64,000 nucleotides of DNA from Anaerolineae bacterium (GCA_016931895.1 JAFGDY010000237.1:54754-118753), one strand, 5' to 3'. Counted from the first letter of the stretch, positions 8,521 to 18,079 are shown. Numbers and translations: made by a program. Notes: a model not told the origin generated them from the sequence alone.

Positions 8521-8913
8521 TTAGGCAAACTGCTTTAAGTATGCCGATACCGCGTCCATTTCAAAACCAAACTGCAATTTATCCCTGGTATGCCACTCGT
8601 AAATTTCAGCAGGGGTCAGCCAGACAATTTCCCGAATCTCGTCTGATTGAAGCGGGCCAACATCTCCCAAGGGGCGGGCAGCAAAAATGGTGTAGTCAAA
8701 CCCGGAGCGGTTGTAAAAAACGCCCAATTCGCCCAACACCTCAATGTCTACCGACAATTCTTCCTGTATCTCGCGGTGCAACGCGGCCACAGGGTCGGTT
8801 TCTTCGGGGTCAAGCCGGCCACCGGGAAAAGTCCATTTGCCAAACATGGCCGGATTTTGAAAACGGTGATGAATCAAGAGGATTTCTGACCCGCGCACAA
8901 GCAAAGCGCGCAC
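8521..8913 (-). CDS. Nudix hydrolase
   Basis: A 130-residue Nudix protein. FGKWTFPGGRLDPEE begins the Nudix box, which continues to REIQEELSV with the metal-binding glutamates. It lacks the CoA-type signature of the Nudix protein at 4267-4917, so the substrate (oxidised nucleotide, nucleotide sugar or other) is open. The start used is a GTG at 8913 without a clear Shine-Dalgarno. The frame stays open upstream through KPYAV, but no ATG, GTG or TTG occurs there before a stop. It converges on mutM with 66 bp between. Confidence 0.85.
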   Translation of the reverse strand: MRALLVRGSEILLIHHRFQNPAMFGKWTFPGGRLDPEETDPVAALHREIQEELSVDIEVLGELGVFYNRSGFDYTIFAARPLGDVGPLQSDEIREIVWLTPAEIYEWHTRDKLQFGFEMDAVSAYLKQFA

Positions 8914-9032
8914 GGCGTAGGGTTTATCGAATTCCTGGTTGTTTTTTGAGGGGGTCTTGATTTTATCTCTCCCGGTTTTGTTTTGTTGTCTCCAAAAAAT
9001 CTCAATAAAACAAACCTTATGGGTCTATGAAT

Positions 9033-9704
9033 TTAGGGTTTAATATTTTTAATCATCTCCAAAAAGTACCGATGAAACCGCAAGTCGTCGCTCAATTCGG
9101 GATGAAAAGCAGTGACCAATAAATTCCCCTGGCGCGCGGCCACAATACGGCCATCATCCAGGCGGGCCAAAACCTCTACCTGCTCCCCAACAGCTTCTAT
9201 CAATGGGGCGCGAATGAACACAGCCCGAAAAGGCGCATCATTGGCAAACGTCAGGCGTAAATCGGCTTCAAAACTAGCCACCTGGCGGCCAAACGCATTG
9301 CGGTCTACCGTGATATCCATCACCGCCAATCGGGGTGGCACTACGTGTCCCCCGCTGCCGGTAGCGCCAATATTCCGGGCCAAAAAAATCATCCCGGCGC
9401 AGGTGCCCCAAACGGCGCAGCCAGATTCAATAAAACACCGCAGTGGCTCCATTAAGTTGTATTGCATGGCTAATTTGCCAATGGTAGTGCTCTCGCCGCC
9501 GGGGATGATCAGACCGGCCAAACCAGCCAGATGCTCCGGCAAACGCACTTCCACAGGCTGAACACCCAACTTGCGCAGCACGTTGGCATGCTCCAAGAAC
9601 GCCCCCTGCAAGGCCAGCACGCCTATTTTTAGCAACGATGCTGCCGGGTCGAGGGGAGATACGTGTTTCTTATCGAGAATCAGATTTTGGGGGGAAATTG
9701 GCAC
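9033..9704 (-). CDS. pdxT: Pyridoxal 5'-phosphate synthase glutaminase subunit
   Basis: A class-I glutamine amidotransferase. In the PLP synthase complex PdxT hydrolyses glutamine and passes ammonia to PdxS. Core motifs are present: [13 protein letters not shown], the oxyanion loop [13 protein letters not shown], the nucleophile Cys in [10 protein letters not shown] (about residue 106) and the His-Glu pair in FHPELSDD. The 223 residues include an unusual 25-residue N-terminal extension; a TTG just before LKIGVLALQ would give the normal 195-200 length and may be the true start. It lies 24 bp downstream of ftsK. No pdxS is present in the window. Confidence 0.93.
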   Translation of the reverse strand: MPISPQNLILDKKHVSPLDPAASLLKIGVLALQGAFLEHANVLRKLGVQPVEVRLPEHLAGLAGLIIPGGESTTIGKLAMQYNLMEPLRCFIESGCAVWGTCAGMIFLARNIGATGSGGHVVPPRLAVMDITVDRNAFGRQVASFEADLRLTFANDAPFRAVFIRAPLIEAVGEQVEVLARLDDGRIVAARQGNLLVTAFHPELSDDLRFHRYFLEMIKNIKP

Positions 9705-9728
9705 TTTGCTGATTTATCCTGTAATAAA

Positions 9729-12020
9729 TTATTCTGACTCTTCCTCCGCCGTTGGATCCGCCTCATCATCGGCCTGAGTGACCAGCACCGGGCGGGCGCG
9801 GCCGCCGCCTTCGTCCGGGCCGATGATGCCCTGGTCTTCCATTTCGTCAATCAAACGGGCGGCGCGGGCGTAACCAATCCGCAAGCGGCGCTGTAGCAGC
9901 GACACCGAAGCCCGGCCCTGAGCGCGAACCTCGGCAATAGCTTTTTCTAGAAGTTCATCCTGATCGCTATCAGCCATCGCTTTCTCAATGTCCTTGTATT
10001 CTGCCCACAAGGGCTGCTGCTCCAAATTCCGGGGGCCTTCCTCCAGGGCGCGTGGTTTGCGCTCCGGCGGGGGCAGCGAACCTCGCCAGAAACGGGTCAG
10101 ACGGTTGAGTTCCCGGTCAGACACAAACACGCCCTGCAACCGCCGCAGTTTGGCCGAGTCCGCGGCCATGTAAAGCATATCGCCTTTGCCCAACAAACGT
10201 TCGGCGCCGGGCGTATCCAGGATCACGCGCGAATCAATCTGGCTGGTTACGGCAAAAGCAAGGCGGGCCGGGAAATTGGCCTTAATCAGGCCCGTCACCA
10301 CGTCCACCGAGGGGCGCTGCGTGGCAATGATCAGGTGAATACCGGTGGCGCGGGCCATCTGGGCAATGCGGGTAATAGTGCGCTCCACCTCATCCGGGGC
10401 CATCATCATCAGGTCGGCCAGCTCGTCAATAATAATGACAATGTAAGGCAAAATCTCCCGGCTCTGGTTGACCATCTTTTCATTGTATCCCAAAATATTG
10501 CGCACGCCCTCTTTGGCAAACAACTTGTAGCGCCGGTCCATCTCGCGGACGGCCCAACTCAAAACGCCGACCACTTTCTCCAATTCGGTCACTACCGGGG
10601 CCAGCAAATGGGGAATGCCATTGTAATTGACCAACTCCACCATCTTGGGGTCAATCATCAAAAGGCGTAACGTATCCGGCGTGTGGGTGGTCAATAGACA
10701 GGCCACAATCGCATTAATGCACACACTTTTGCCGGAGCCGGTAGCTCCGGCAATCAACATGTGCGGCATCGAAGTTAAATCAACGATGACGGCGTGGCCG
10801 GATACATCCTGGCCCAGAGCCAGTTTGAGCGGGCCGCGCACCCGCTGGAACTGATCAGACTCAATCAAGTTGCGCAAAGTTACCAGGTTGGTGGTTGAAT
10901 TGGGCACTTCCAAACCCACATAGGGCCGCCCAGGGATAGGCGCTTCAATGCGGATGGGCGCGGCAGATAAGGCCAGGGCCAAGTCGTTTGACAGATTGAC
11001 AATGCGCGAGACACGCACCTTGCGCGGATTGCCCTTGGCGTCTTTGGTGGCCATGTAGCCCGGCTCCAGGCTAAATTGGGTCACGGCCGGTCCCTGGTTA
11101 ATTTCGCGCACTTTGGCCTCAACGCCAAAACTCAGCAGGGTTTCTTCGATGATTTTGACCCGCTGGCGAATTTCAGCCTCGCTGATTTCGTGTTCCAGCC
11201 CTTCTTCAAAAAGTTGAGCCGGCACGGGCAATTGCCACTTTTGGCCGCCAACCACGTGACCGGTCAAGAGTCCGGCCGGTGAAACCGCCGAGACAGCATC
11301 TGCGGATTGCGTCTCTACTTCACCCACCACGCTGATGGGAACAGCGTCTTCGCCATTGGCCGGGGTTGACTTACCTCCTCCGGTCAGCACGCGATCAATG
11401 AATTTGGGCTTGGGTTCTGGCGGGCGGACAGGCAAGGTGGGCTGGTTGATGGTCAACTGCCGGAAATGCCGCCAATCCTGAAAACGGTAATAGAGGTCGC
11501 GGAATATCTGGTATAATTCTCGCAGGGACAGGCCGCTGATGAGAATGAGGGCCAAGGGAAAAAGGCCAACCAGTAAAACAATGGTGCCTCCCGCACCCAA
11601 CGCAGAACCAAGCAATTTACCTAAGACCCAGCCAATCACCCCTCCGCCGCCAGGCTCGGCCAATCCCTCACCCGGCTCGATCAGGTAAAAGACAACCAAC
11701 AGCAGGCCGAGCAGCATAAAGGTTCCAATGGGCTTCTCCCATTTCTCGTCGTCATCTTCTGTGCCGTAGCGCTTGAAAAACCAGACCGCCAGCAAAAATA
11801 GGGGGAGCGAGATGACATATTGGCCCCAACCCATCAAAAAATACAGAAAGTTCAGCCAGGCCGCCACAATGGAACCTCGATTGGGAGTGAAGATACTCAG
11901 GAAGGTCAAACCGGATAAAATTAGCAAAATTGTGCCCACAACTTCCGGGCGAATCGCCGGTCCCTCTGGCTGCTTCTTTTTTGTAGTTGTTTTTTTACGG
12001 GTAGTTCCTCTTTTAGCCAT
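9729..12020 (-). CDS. ftsK: FtsK/SpoIIIE-type DNA translocase
   Basis: A 763-residue septal DNA pump. Residues 1-190 hold four to five membrane helices after a Lys/Arg/Thr-rich N terminus. A linker of about 90 residues follows, then the alpha/beta motor domain with Walker A GATGSGKSVC (about residue 427), Walker B YIVIIIDELADLMM (about 529) and the ATQRPSVDVVTGLIK motif. The C-terminal gamma winged helix (LLQRRLRIGYARAARLID) normally reads the chromosome polarity sequence. It moves chromosomal DNA through the closing septum and aids dimer resolution. pdxT follows closely and may be co-transcribed. Confidence 0.95.
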   Translation of the reverse strand: MAKRGTTRKKTTTKKKQPEGPAIRPEVVGTILLILSGLTFLSIFTPNRGSIVAAWLNFLYFLMGWGQYVISLPLFLLAVWFFKRYGTEDDDEKWEKPIGTFMLLGLLLVVFYLIEPGEGLAEPGGGGVIGWVLGKLLGSALGAGGTIVLLVGLFPLALILISGLSLRELYQIFRDLYYRFQDWRHFRQLTINQPTLPVRPPEPKPKFIDRVLTGGGKSTPANGEDAVPISVVGEVETQSADAVSAVSPAGLLTGHVVGGQKWQLPVPAQLFEEGLEHEISEAEIRQRVKIIEETLLSFGVEAKVREINQGPAVTQFSLEPGYMATKDAKGNPRKVRVSRIVNLSNDLALALSAAPIRIEAPIPGRPYVGLEVPNSTTNLVTLRNLIESDQFQRVRGPLKLALGQDVSGHAVIVDLTSMPHMLIAGATGSGKSVCINAIVACLLTTHTPDTLRLLMIDPKMVELVNYNGIPHLLAPVVTELEKVVGVLSWAVREMDRRYKLFAKEGVRNILGYNEKMVNQSREILPYIVIIIDELADLMMMAPDEVERTITRIAQMARATGIHLIIATQRPSVDVVTGLIKANFPARLAFAVTSQIDSRVILDTPGAERLLGKGDMLYMAADSAKLRRLQGVFVSDRELNRLTRFWRGSLPPPERKPRALEEGPRNLEQQPLWAEYKDIEKAMADSDQDELLEKAIAEVRAQGRASVSLLQRRLRIGYARAARLIDEMEDQGIIGPDEGGGRARPVLVTQADDEADPTAEEESE

Positions 12021-12095
12021 GATTTCAAAAACAGCACAAATGTTTGGTATTATTTTAGCATGAAGTAGGGGATTTTGAAAGTATTGGTAATTTGA

Positions 12096-13610
12096 TTACT
12101 GCCAGCGCCGCCAGCCTTGCTCGTAATAGGTCAGGATAATTTGGTTATCCAGGGTATTAACCTGGGTTTCTATTTCGGCGGTGTCGCTATCAAATACCAG
12201 GGCGGCGGCCAATATGTCGGCATTGAGATAACGCACGGGCACGGAGGGCGAAATTTGAGATAGGTTTAAGGCATGTTCGGCAGCCAATACAAAACCCCAA
12301 TCGCCAAAAGAGGGCACGTAGACGTGATAAGGCCACGTTTTCAGCCCCACATCGGCAATGGTATGCCCAATTGACCAGAAGGTTTCGCGGGCAAAATAGG
12401 GGGAGGTGGCCTGGGAAACCATGACCCCCCCCTTGGCCAGATGACGCCGCACCAGTTTGTAAAACTCGCGGCTGTAGAGCTTGCCCAGGCTCTCGTTGTT
12501 GGGATCGGGCAGGTCAATGATGATGACGCCAAACAGTTCATCGGTTTCGGCCAGGTAGGTGTAAGCATCCTGATTAATGATTTCCAGGCGCGGGTCGCTC
12601 AACGAGTTTTCATTGATGGCTACTACTGTTGCATGGAACCGCGCCAGGTCGGTCATGGCCGGGTCTATGTCAACCAGCGCCAAACGCCGCACGTCGTTAT
12701 ACTTAAAAACCTCGCGGGCGGCCAGGCCGTCGCCGCCACCCAGCACCAACACCGATTCGCGGGAACGGCTCAAAGCCATGGCCGGGTGGACCAACGGTTC
12801 GTGGTAGCGATACTCATCGCGGGAGCTGAATTGCAAATTGCCGTCCAGATACAGACGCACATCTTCGGCCCAGCGGGTGATGATGATGCGCTGGTATGGG
12901 GTCTGACGAGCATAAATGATGTCATCTTTGTACAACTGCTGCTCAAAAAAAGAGGTCAATTGCACCGACCAAACTGCGCCAGCCAACAGCAGCAAGCTGA
13001 CCCCCGCCGTGATAGCCGAGAGCGCCCGCCAATGCAGCAAACGCTGGCGAAACATCCAGATGTTGAAGACAACTACCGCTATATTCAACAGGCCGGTGGC
13101 AAAGGCAGTTTTCAGCAAACCCAGTTCGGGCAGCAGCACCAGGGGAAAAAGAATAGAAGCAATCAATGCGCCCAGGTAATCAAAGGCCAACACATTGGCC
13201 AGGGTGTCTTTAATAGGCTCCCAGCCGCCCAGCAAGCGGGTCAACAGGGGAATTTCCATGCCAATCAGGCTGCCAATAACCAGAATGAGCAGGACCATTG
13301 CCACATGATACAAATCCGTGGTGGCAAACACTGCGTAAAGCAGCGCGGCGGAAAAACCTCCCACCAAGCCCACGGCCAGTTCAATTAAAATAAACCAGCC
13401 CAGGAGCGAACGGGTGATGCGGCGCGAAGCAAAAGAGCCCAGGCCCATAGCACTGAGGAACAGGCCAATAGTTATGGAGAAGTGGGTTACACTATTGCCA
13501 AAGAGGTAAGAAGAAAGGGCGCCGATAATCAGTTCGTAAATCAGGCCGCAAACGGCTATGATAAAAACCGTGACCAATAACGAGGTTGAATGGCGTGTGG
13601 TTAGCTGCAT
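12096..13610 (-). CDS. Membrane-bound spermidine-synthase-like protein
   Basis: A 504-residue protein with seven or so N-terminal membrane helices (to about residue 215) and a C-terminal aminopropyltransferase-type Rossmann domain. The domain shows the nucleotide-binding loop VLVLGGGDGLAAREVF (about 287-302), the acidic LVDIDP strand end, the NQDAYTYL motif and IIIDLPDPNNESLGKLY. The catalytic Asp and the decarboxylated-SAM contacts appear conserved, so an aminopropyl transfer is plausible but unproven. It is the last gene of the leftward DUF4178/DUF350 operon and starts 6 bp after the 519-residue gene. Similar clusters occur in other bacteria and have been linked to envelope stress by gene context. 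Confidence 0.85.
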   Translation of the reverse strand: MQLTTRHSTSLLVTVFIIAVCGLIYELIIGALSSYLFGNSVTHFSITIGLFLSAMGLGSFASRRITRSLLGWFILIELAVGLVGGFSAALLYAVFATTDLYHVAMVLLILVIGSLIGMEIPLLTRLLGGWEPIKDTLANVLAFDYLGALIASILFPLVLLPELGLLKTAFATGLLNIAVVVFNIWMFRQRLLHWRALSAITAGVSLLLLAGAVWSVQLTSFFEQQLYKDDIIYARQTPYQRIIITRWAEDVRLYLDGNLQFSSRDEYRYHEPLVHPAMALSRSRESVLVLGGGDGLAAREVFKYNDVRRLALVDIDPAMTDLARFHATVVAINENSLSDPRLEIINQDAYTYLAETDELFGVIIIDLPDPNNESLGKLYSREFYKLVRRHLAKGGVMVSQATSPYFARETFWSIGHTIADVGLKTWPYHVYVPSFGDWGFVLAAEHALNLSQISPSVPVRYLNADILAAALVFDSDTAEIETQVNTLDNQIILTYYEQGWRRWQ

Positions 13611-13616
13611 GCGGCT

Positions 13617-15176
13617 CTATTTTGACTTGACCAACGCACTGCCCACCAGCCGTCTGTTACTGAGGCCAAAGAAGACAAAAACCAACACTGTAATAATGAC
13701 CAGATAAATGATAAAGTAGCGAGCCAACCATACGCCCTGGTAGATCTTGACCGAAACAGAAAGCGAGTCCACCGTGGCCTCGGCCATAGATAAATCCAGA
13801 TAGTATTCGCCGGGATTTTCGAGTTTGAATACGTAATCCGCATTCAGATCGTTTTCATGCCAGTAACCATCGCTGTCGCGGCCTTCTTCGTCCCAGAATT
13901 CGCCGGAAAAGAGATAATACTCGTTTTCGTCGCTATCGCGGGCCGAAACCTCTACCACGGCCCAGGTATTGACCGGCAGGCTGCCGGCCTGCAATTGTAT
14001 CTGGTGTACTTTGCCTGCCTGAGTAAGGTTGATTGGCCCTATGGTTTGGAATTGCTCTTCGCTTTTGACCAACTGAAACTGCTCTTCCGTCACTAACTCT
14101 CCGGTGAAGCCCGTAAATACAGCCCCCAAACAACTGAATATCACCAGGAGCACGCTAAAAGCGGCCAATATTGCAAAAGCCCGGTTCCAAACGGCGGTTT
14201 CGCCGGCCTTTTTCATCAAATCCTGGCGGCCAAACGCGGTCCACACCTCAACATCCGTTAACGGCTGGCCCTGGTAAAGTTCAACTTCATCCTGGGTGTA
14301 TTCAACGCTATAAGCAACGCTGCCTCGCCTCGCGTCAAAATAGGCCAGTTGGTCGCCAATTTTACACTGCCAGGTCAGTTCACCTTTCAGGGCAATTATC
14401 CTGGCCGGCGCTCGTTCGGTAACCCGCGCCGCACCGCCCGGCACTTGAATAGAGGAGGCGGTGCGGGGGTCAAAGGGGGCCAGGGGTTGGATTTTTTCGT
14501 TGAGGATAAAACCCTCTTCGGGGTCGTAACTCAACCAACGGTACTGGCCAGCGGCCGAAACCAGCAGCCACTCATCCCACCGCCAGCGGTCTTCGTCATC
14601 CCAGCCTTCGTAACGGATCCAGCCAATCACCTGGTGCACTTCATCTTTAAACGTAGCCTCCATGCCCGGCTCAATGGGCATCATCGGCCTCACCCGTTTT
14701 TCACTCTGGCCGATGACGGCGGCCTGTTCGCTGGTCAAATCAAGCACACTGCTGCAGTAGCTACACACCAGGGTTTTTATATCGGCCCCGCCGCGGAGGT
14801 CTAAATTGCCGCCGCAGTGGGGGCATTGGAGCAGTTCCAGTTTTATCTCGCCGCTTTTGGGTTGGAGGCGTTTGTATTTTCGCTCCTCCGCAGCGGGTTG
14901 GGGAGTTTCCGCAGCGGGGGTGGGTGCGGCAGCCTGTAATTCGGCCAATTGCTCGGCGGCCCAGTGATTGTTGGGGTTGATAGCCAGCACTTTCTGCAAA
15001 CACTCAGTCCGTTGCAGGGGGTCCTCTACCACCCGCGACAACCATAACCAGGCTTCCTCATTGTTCGGGTCAACCTGGATAACCTGACTCAGAAAATGTT
15101 GAGCCGGTTCCGGGCGGCCACGCCGGGCGGCCCGGATTCCCTTTTGTAACGTCTCATTGATTTGTTGTTCGTCCAT
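13617..15176 (-). CDS. TPR - zinc ribbon - DUF4178 membrane protein
   Basis: A 519-residue protein. Residues 1-85 are two or three TPR helices (EEAWLWLSRVV and NPNNHWAAEQLAEL are typical). A zinc ribbon follows (CPHCG ... CSYCSSVLDL). Then comes a DUF4178 beta-rich domain with the hallmark WDEWLL-x-WL pattern around 185-235, and a second DUF4178-like segment with VSV/AYSVEYTQDEVELYQGQ. Two membrane helices (about 340-360 and 490-510) flank a probable extracytoplasmic beta domain. No catalytic motif is visible. It is co-directional with, and tightly packed against, a spermidine-synthase-like gene and two small membrane proteins, suggesting a membrane complex. Confidence 0.8.
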   Translation of the reverse strand: MDEQQINETLQKGIRAARRGRPEPAQHFLSQVIQVDPNNEEAWLWLSRVVEDPLQRTECLQKVLAINPNNHWAAEQLAELQAAAPTPAAETPQPAAEERKYKRLQPKSGEIKLELLQCPHCGGNLDLRGGADIKTLVCSYCSSVLDLTSEQAAVIGQSEKRVRPMMPIEPGMEATFKDEVHQVIGWIRYEGWDDEDRWRWDEWLLVSAAGQYRWLSYDPEEGFILNEKIQPLAPFDPRTASSIQVPGGAARVTERAPARIIALKGELTWQCKIGDQLAYFDARRGSVAYSVEYTQDEVELYQGQPLTDVEVWTAFGRQDLMKKAGETAVWNRAFAILAAFSVLLVIFSCLGAVFTGFTGELVTEEQFQLVKSEEQFQTIGPINLTQAGKVHQIQLQAGSLPVNTWAVVEVSARDSDENEYYLFSGEFWDEEGRDSDGYWHENDLNADYVFKLENPGEYYLDLSMAEATVDSLSVSVKIYQGVWLARYFIIYLVIITVLVFVFFGLSNRRLVGSALVKSK

Positions 15177-15187
15177 TGGCCACCAAA

Positions 15188-15373
15188 TTATTTACCTGAA
15201 CCGGGACCGCCGCCGCTCACAATGGGACCGCCCACGCTACCCGCTCGCAAATAGTGCGGGCCAACTTGCTGCACGCCCACGCCCCAATACGATAAAAGGC
15301 CGCAGATAAAAAAGTTACACGTAAGCAGAAAGATGATAAAAGCCACAGCCAGCCAAGTAGTTTTAGACGACAT
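15188..15373 (-). CDS. Small membrane protein with Gly-rich tail
   Basis: A 61-residue protein with one hydrophobic helix (about residues 7-30) and a C-terminal tail rich in Gly and Ser (GGPIVSGGGPGSGK). It lies inside the DUF4178/DUF350 cluster, 11 bp upstream in transcription of the 519-residue gene. In related clusters a small protein (DUF4247-type or unnamed) sits at this place. The sequence is too short for a family call. Confidence 0.6.
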   Translation of the reverse strand: MSSKTTWLAVAFIIFLLTCNFFICGLLSYWGVGVQQVGPHYLRAGSVGGPIVSGGGPGSGK

Positions 15374-15508
15374 CTTACCAACACTCCTTAAACCGCATGA
15401 GCCATATCCAACCGGATTTGGCTATCCAAAATCCCTAACCTATCAATTGCCTTCCAACACAGAACAAAAACCAATCCAAAAACTTGGTATCCCCTTAATT
15501 TTACAAAA

Positions 15509-15808
15509 CTACGACATCATCACGGCCGCCACCACAATAGCGATGCCAATGAACACCCCGGCTAGCATAATGCCCAGGGCCACGTTTTGGTCTTCCACCA
15601 GCTCACGTTTAAGGTCCAGGCCCACGAGCCGGTCAAACACAAAATAACCCGCCACCGCCAAGATAATGCCGAGCAAACCGTAAATCAGAGTTGAAAGAAG
15701 CGGCATCCAACCTAAATCATTGGAACTGCCCGGAGCGCTTTGGGCCAGGACCACGCCACTTGGCAAAATAGAGGCGATAAAGAAAGAGACTAACAGTTTG
15801 CGTTTCAT
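15509..15808 (-). CDS. DUF350 (YjfL-like) membrane protein
   Basis: A 99-residue protein with a cleavable-looking N-terminal signal (MKRKLLVSFFIASILPSGV ending VLAQ) and then two membrane helices, LLSTLIYGLLGIILAVAGYF and LGIMLAGVFIGIAIVVAAVM, with the DRLVGLDLKRELVEDQNVA stretch between them that is diagnostic for DUF350. The ATG at 15808 has a good ribosome site (GAAAGGA); an upstream extension of 34 codons is basic and unlike the family, so I reject it. DUF350 proteins recur beside DUF4178 and spermidine-synthase genes; their function is unknown. Confidence 0.85.
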   Translation of the reverse strand: MKRKLLVSFFIASILPSGVVLAQSAPGSSNDLGWMPLLSTLIYGLLGIILAVAGYFVFDRLVGLDLKRELVEDQNVALGIMLAGVFIGIAIVVAAVMMS

Positions 15809-15903
15809 AAAAGTTTTCCTTTCTCGATGTTTTTGGGTTTTTGAGTTTTTACCAAAGCCGGGTTCCCCCTTATTGCGGCAAGGCCAGATTACCCGGCCCC
15901 TTC

Positions 15904-16521
15904 TTACCAAAGGTCTTCCTCGTCCACAACCAACTCATTTCTAGGAACGGTTCGCCCCACCGATAACTCTATCTCGTTTGACGTATACTCTACGCTGATC
16001 TGCTCTGACCCGCTATTGCCATCTAAAAAGCGCACTTCCTGGCCCGGCAAGATATTAAAGGCCAATTGTCCCTCGCCCCCGGCAATCTGTGCTCGCCCCT
16101 TTTCGGTGATAAAAACTTGACGCCCGGCAATCTGGACAACACTGCCCACAGCCACGTTGTCAAAAGGCGGCAGGGGGGAGGTGAGGGTCTCTTTATGAAA
16201 AAGGATGTACTCCCCTTCATCCTCTTGCAGCCAACCGGGCTGTCCATCTGCAAAAACTATAAACCACTCATCCCACAAACCGGCATTGTACTGATAGCGC
16301 AGGCGGCCCATCACCTCAAATTTTTTACCCCCGATCTGGCCGGTGGCATCCACGTACAGGGGTGAGGGCAATTCCGCCAATTTGGCGGCTTGCCCGGTTG
16401 GGTCAAGGCCGGTGTCGTGCAAAAGCATCACCTGGTTACAAAAGTCGCAAGTGACCACTTTTACAAAACGATTTTTAATATCAAGGGGTGCGCCGCAGGA
16501 GGGGCAACTCATGCTTTTCAT
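15904..16521 (-). CDS. Zinc-ribbon DUF4178 protein
   Basis: A 205-residue soluble protein. It begins MSCPSCGAPLDIKNRF and contains CDFCNQVMLL, so a four-Cys zinc ribbon opens the protein. A DUF4178 domain follows with RYQYNAGLWDEWFIVFADG and WLQEDEGEYIL. A second half carries QEVRFLDG and ISVEYTSNEIELSVG, closely similar to the second half of the 519-residue protein at 13617-15176, so the two are paralogues. It is the first gene of the operon, with a promoter immediately upstream and a GAGAGG ribosome site. Confidence 0.8.
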   Translation of the reverse strand: MKSMSCPSCGAPLDIKNRFVKVVTCDFCNQVMLLHDTGLDPTGQAAKLAELPSPLYVDATGQIGGKKFEVMGRLRYQYNAGLWDEWFIVFADGQPGWLQEDEGEYILFHKETLTSPLPPFDNVAVGSVVQIAGRQVFITEKGRAQIAGGEGQLAFNILPGQEVRFLDGNSGSEQISVEYTSNEIELSVGRTVPRNELVVDEEDLW

Positions 16522-16552
16522 TGTTTGAGCCTCTCAGGGGAATTTCTGTTTC

Positions 16553-16581
16553 ATTATATCAGGGGATGACCGGAAGGTCAA
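16553..16581 (-). promoter_or_regulatory. Sigma-70 promoter of the DUF4178-DUF350-spermidine synthase operon
   Basis: On the minus strand TTGACC (16581-16576), a 17-bp spacer and a perfect TATAAT (16558-16553), about 31 bp before the ATG at 16521. It is back to back with the ktrB promoter. Confidence 0.85.
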
Positions 16582-16600
16582 TGCCTGCCTTCTGGCTCAA

Positions 16601-16629
16601 TTGACCTGTCTTTCTCAACGTGCTAGAAT
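16601..16629 (+). promoter_or_regulatory. Sigma-70 promoter of the ktrB-ktrA pair (extended -10)
   Basis: TTGACC (16601-16606), a 17-bp spacer ending in TGC, and TAGAAT (16624-16629). The TG one base before the -10 makes it an extended -10. It diverges from the DUF4178 operon promoter; the two -35 boxes are 19 bp apart. Confidence 0.85.
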
Positions 16630-16677
16630 TCACCTTATCATCCGATACTCGTAGCTACCTGACAGGTGAATTGATCA

Positions 16678-18060
16678 GTGCTCCATTATTCACAAGTCCG
16701 CCAACATCATCTGGAACACGCCCGAAAACCGTCCCCTGCGCGCGGGTCAAAAATATTGGTTTTAGGTTTTGCCTTGATCATCCTGGCCGGGTCCGCCTTG
16801 TTAACATTGCCCATCGCCACGGAAAATCCCGGCCGTCTTACCTGGCTGGAGGCGCTTTTCACCGCCACTTCCGCCACCACCGTCACCGGCCTGGTGGTTT
16901 TTAGCACGGAAGTCACTTTTAGCACTTTTGGGGAAATTGTGATCTTGCTACTGATCCAGGTGGGGGGAGTGGGTTTTATCACGCTCTCGGTGGTGCTGTT
17001 TAAACTCATCGGGCGGCGCGTAACTATTTACGAACGCATTTTATTGAGCCAAACTCTGGGCGTTGAGGCCGGCAAAGGCGTTGTGCGCCTCACCCTCACG
17101 GTTTTGTTGATCACGGTGGTCATTGAATTTATTGGCGCGCTTTTTTTATTTATCCAGTGGGTGCAAATTATGGACTGGACCCAGGCCGCCTACTACGCCA
17201 TTTTTCATTCGGTATCTGCGTTTTGCAATGCCGGCTTTGACCTGTTTGGTGGATTAGACGATCCTATTCTCATGGCCACCCGGGAAGACCCCATCGCGCT
17301 GATAGTGATGAGCATTCTCATCACGATTGGCACGTTGGGCATCACGGTTATTTACGATCTCATCGTCTGGCCCCGCGACAAACATTTCTCTTTGCACACG
17401 CAATTAGTGCTGCCCCTGACCCTGGTTCTGGTTGGCATTGGTACGGCGTTAATGCTATTTGATGAAGCTTTTGGCAATGGCAACGCCCTGGCCGTGGTGC
17501 CGGTCAGCAAACAGTGGCTCCTGGCCCTGTTTACGGTTGTGTCCAGCCGGACCGCCGGCATTACCCTTGTTTCGCTCCCTGATCTGGGCCAGGCCAGCCA
17601 ACTGATGTTGTTTGTGTGGATGTTCATTGGCGGCGCGCCGGCCTCAATGGGCGGCGGTGTGGGCATCAGCACCATCGCCGTCGTCCTGGTCACGTTGATC
17701 TCTACCGTACGCGGGCACAACGAGGTGCGCATCTTTGAACGAACGTTACCGATTGAGACAATTTTCAAAGCAGTGGCCGTGTTGACCGTATCCTCCATTT
17801 TAGTGATCAGCATCACCACCATCCTGATGTTATTGAGTGCAGGGCTACTGTTCCCGGTAGCCTTTGAGGTTATCAGCGCCTTTTCAAATACGGGCTATTC
17901 GCTGGGCGTTACCGGCGATTTTAGCCCTTTAGGTAGGCTCCTGCTCATCTTTACCATGTTTTGGGGACGTTTAGGCCCGCTCACTCTCATTGTCGCCCTG
18001 GCCCAACGCCGGCGACGTAGTTTGATCCATTATCCAGAAGAAAAAATCATCATCGGTTAG
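16678..18060 (+). CDS. TrkH/KtrB-family potassium uptake channel subunit
   Basis: A 460-residue polytopic membrane protein (GTG start; ACAGGTGA upstream). It holds four membrane-pore-membrane units. The four selectivity-filter motifs, each with the conserved Gly, are TSATTVTGLVVF, SAFCNAGFDLF, VSSRTAGITLV and SAFSNTGYSLGVTG. Length and the short N terminus fit KtrB better than the longer TrkH. It imports K+ (Na+-coupled in many KtrB proteins) and needs the cytoplasmic gating ring encoded by the next gene, 19 bp downstream. Confidence 0.92.
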   Translation: MLHYSQVRQHHLEHARKPSPARGSKILVLGFALIILAGSALLTLPIATENPGRLTWLEALFTATSATTVTGLVVFSTEVTFSTFGEIVILLLIQVGGVGFITLSVVLFKLIGRRVTIYERILLSQTLGVEAGKGVVRLTLTVLLITVVIEFIGALFLFIQWVQIMDWTQAAYYAIFHSVSAFCNAGFDLFGGLDDPILMATREDPIALIVMSILITIGTLGITVIYDLIVWPRDKHFSLHTQLVLPLTLVLVGIGTALMLFDEAFGNGNALAVVPVSKQWLLALFTVVSSRTAGITLVSLPDLGQASQLMLFVWMFIGGAPASMGGGVGISTIAVVLVTLISTVRGHNEVRIFERTLPIETIFKAVAVLTVSSILVISITTILMLLSAGLLFPVAFEVISAFSNTGYSLGVTGDFSPLGRLLLIFTMFWGRLGPLTLIVALAQRRRRSLIHYPEEKIIIG

Positions 18061-18079
18061 AAAAGAAAAGGTTTTTGTT

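Noticed and set aside
12441..13388. 315-codon open frame on the plus strand opposite the spermidine-synthase-like gene
   Set aside because: It is the antisense of a well-supported membrane protein; its Gln/His-rich make-up is typical of a complement reading.
15809..15910. 34-codon extension of the DUF350 gene
   Set aside because: Basic, unlike a signal peptide, and it overlaps the upstream DUF4178 gene; the ATG at 15808 has its own ribosome site.
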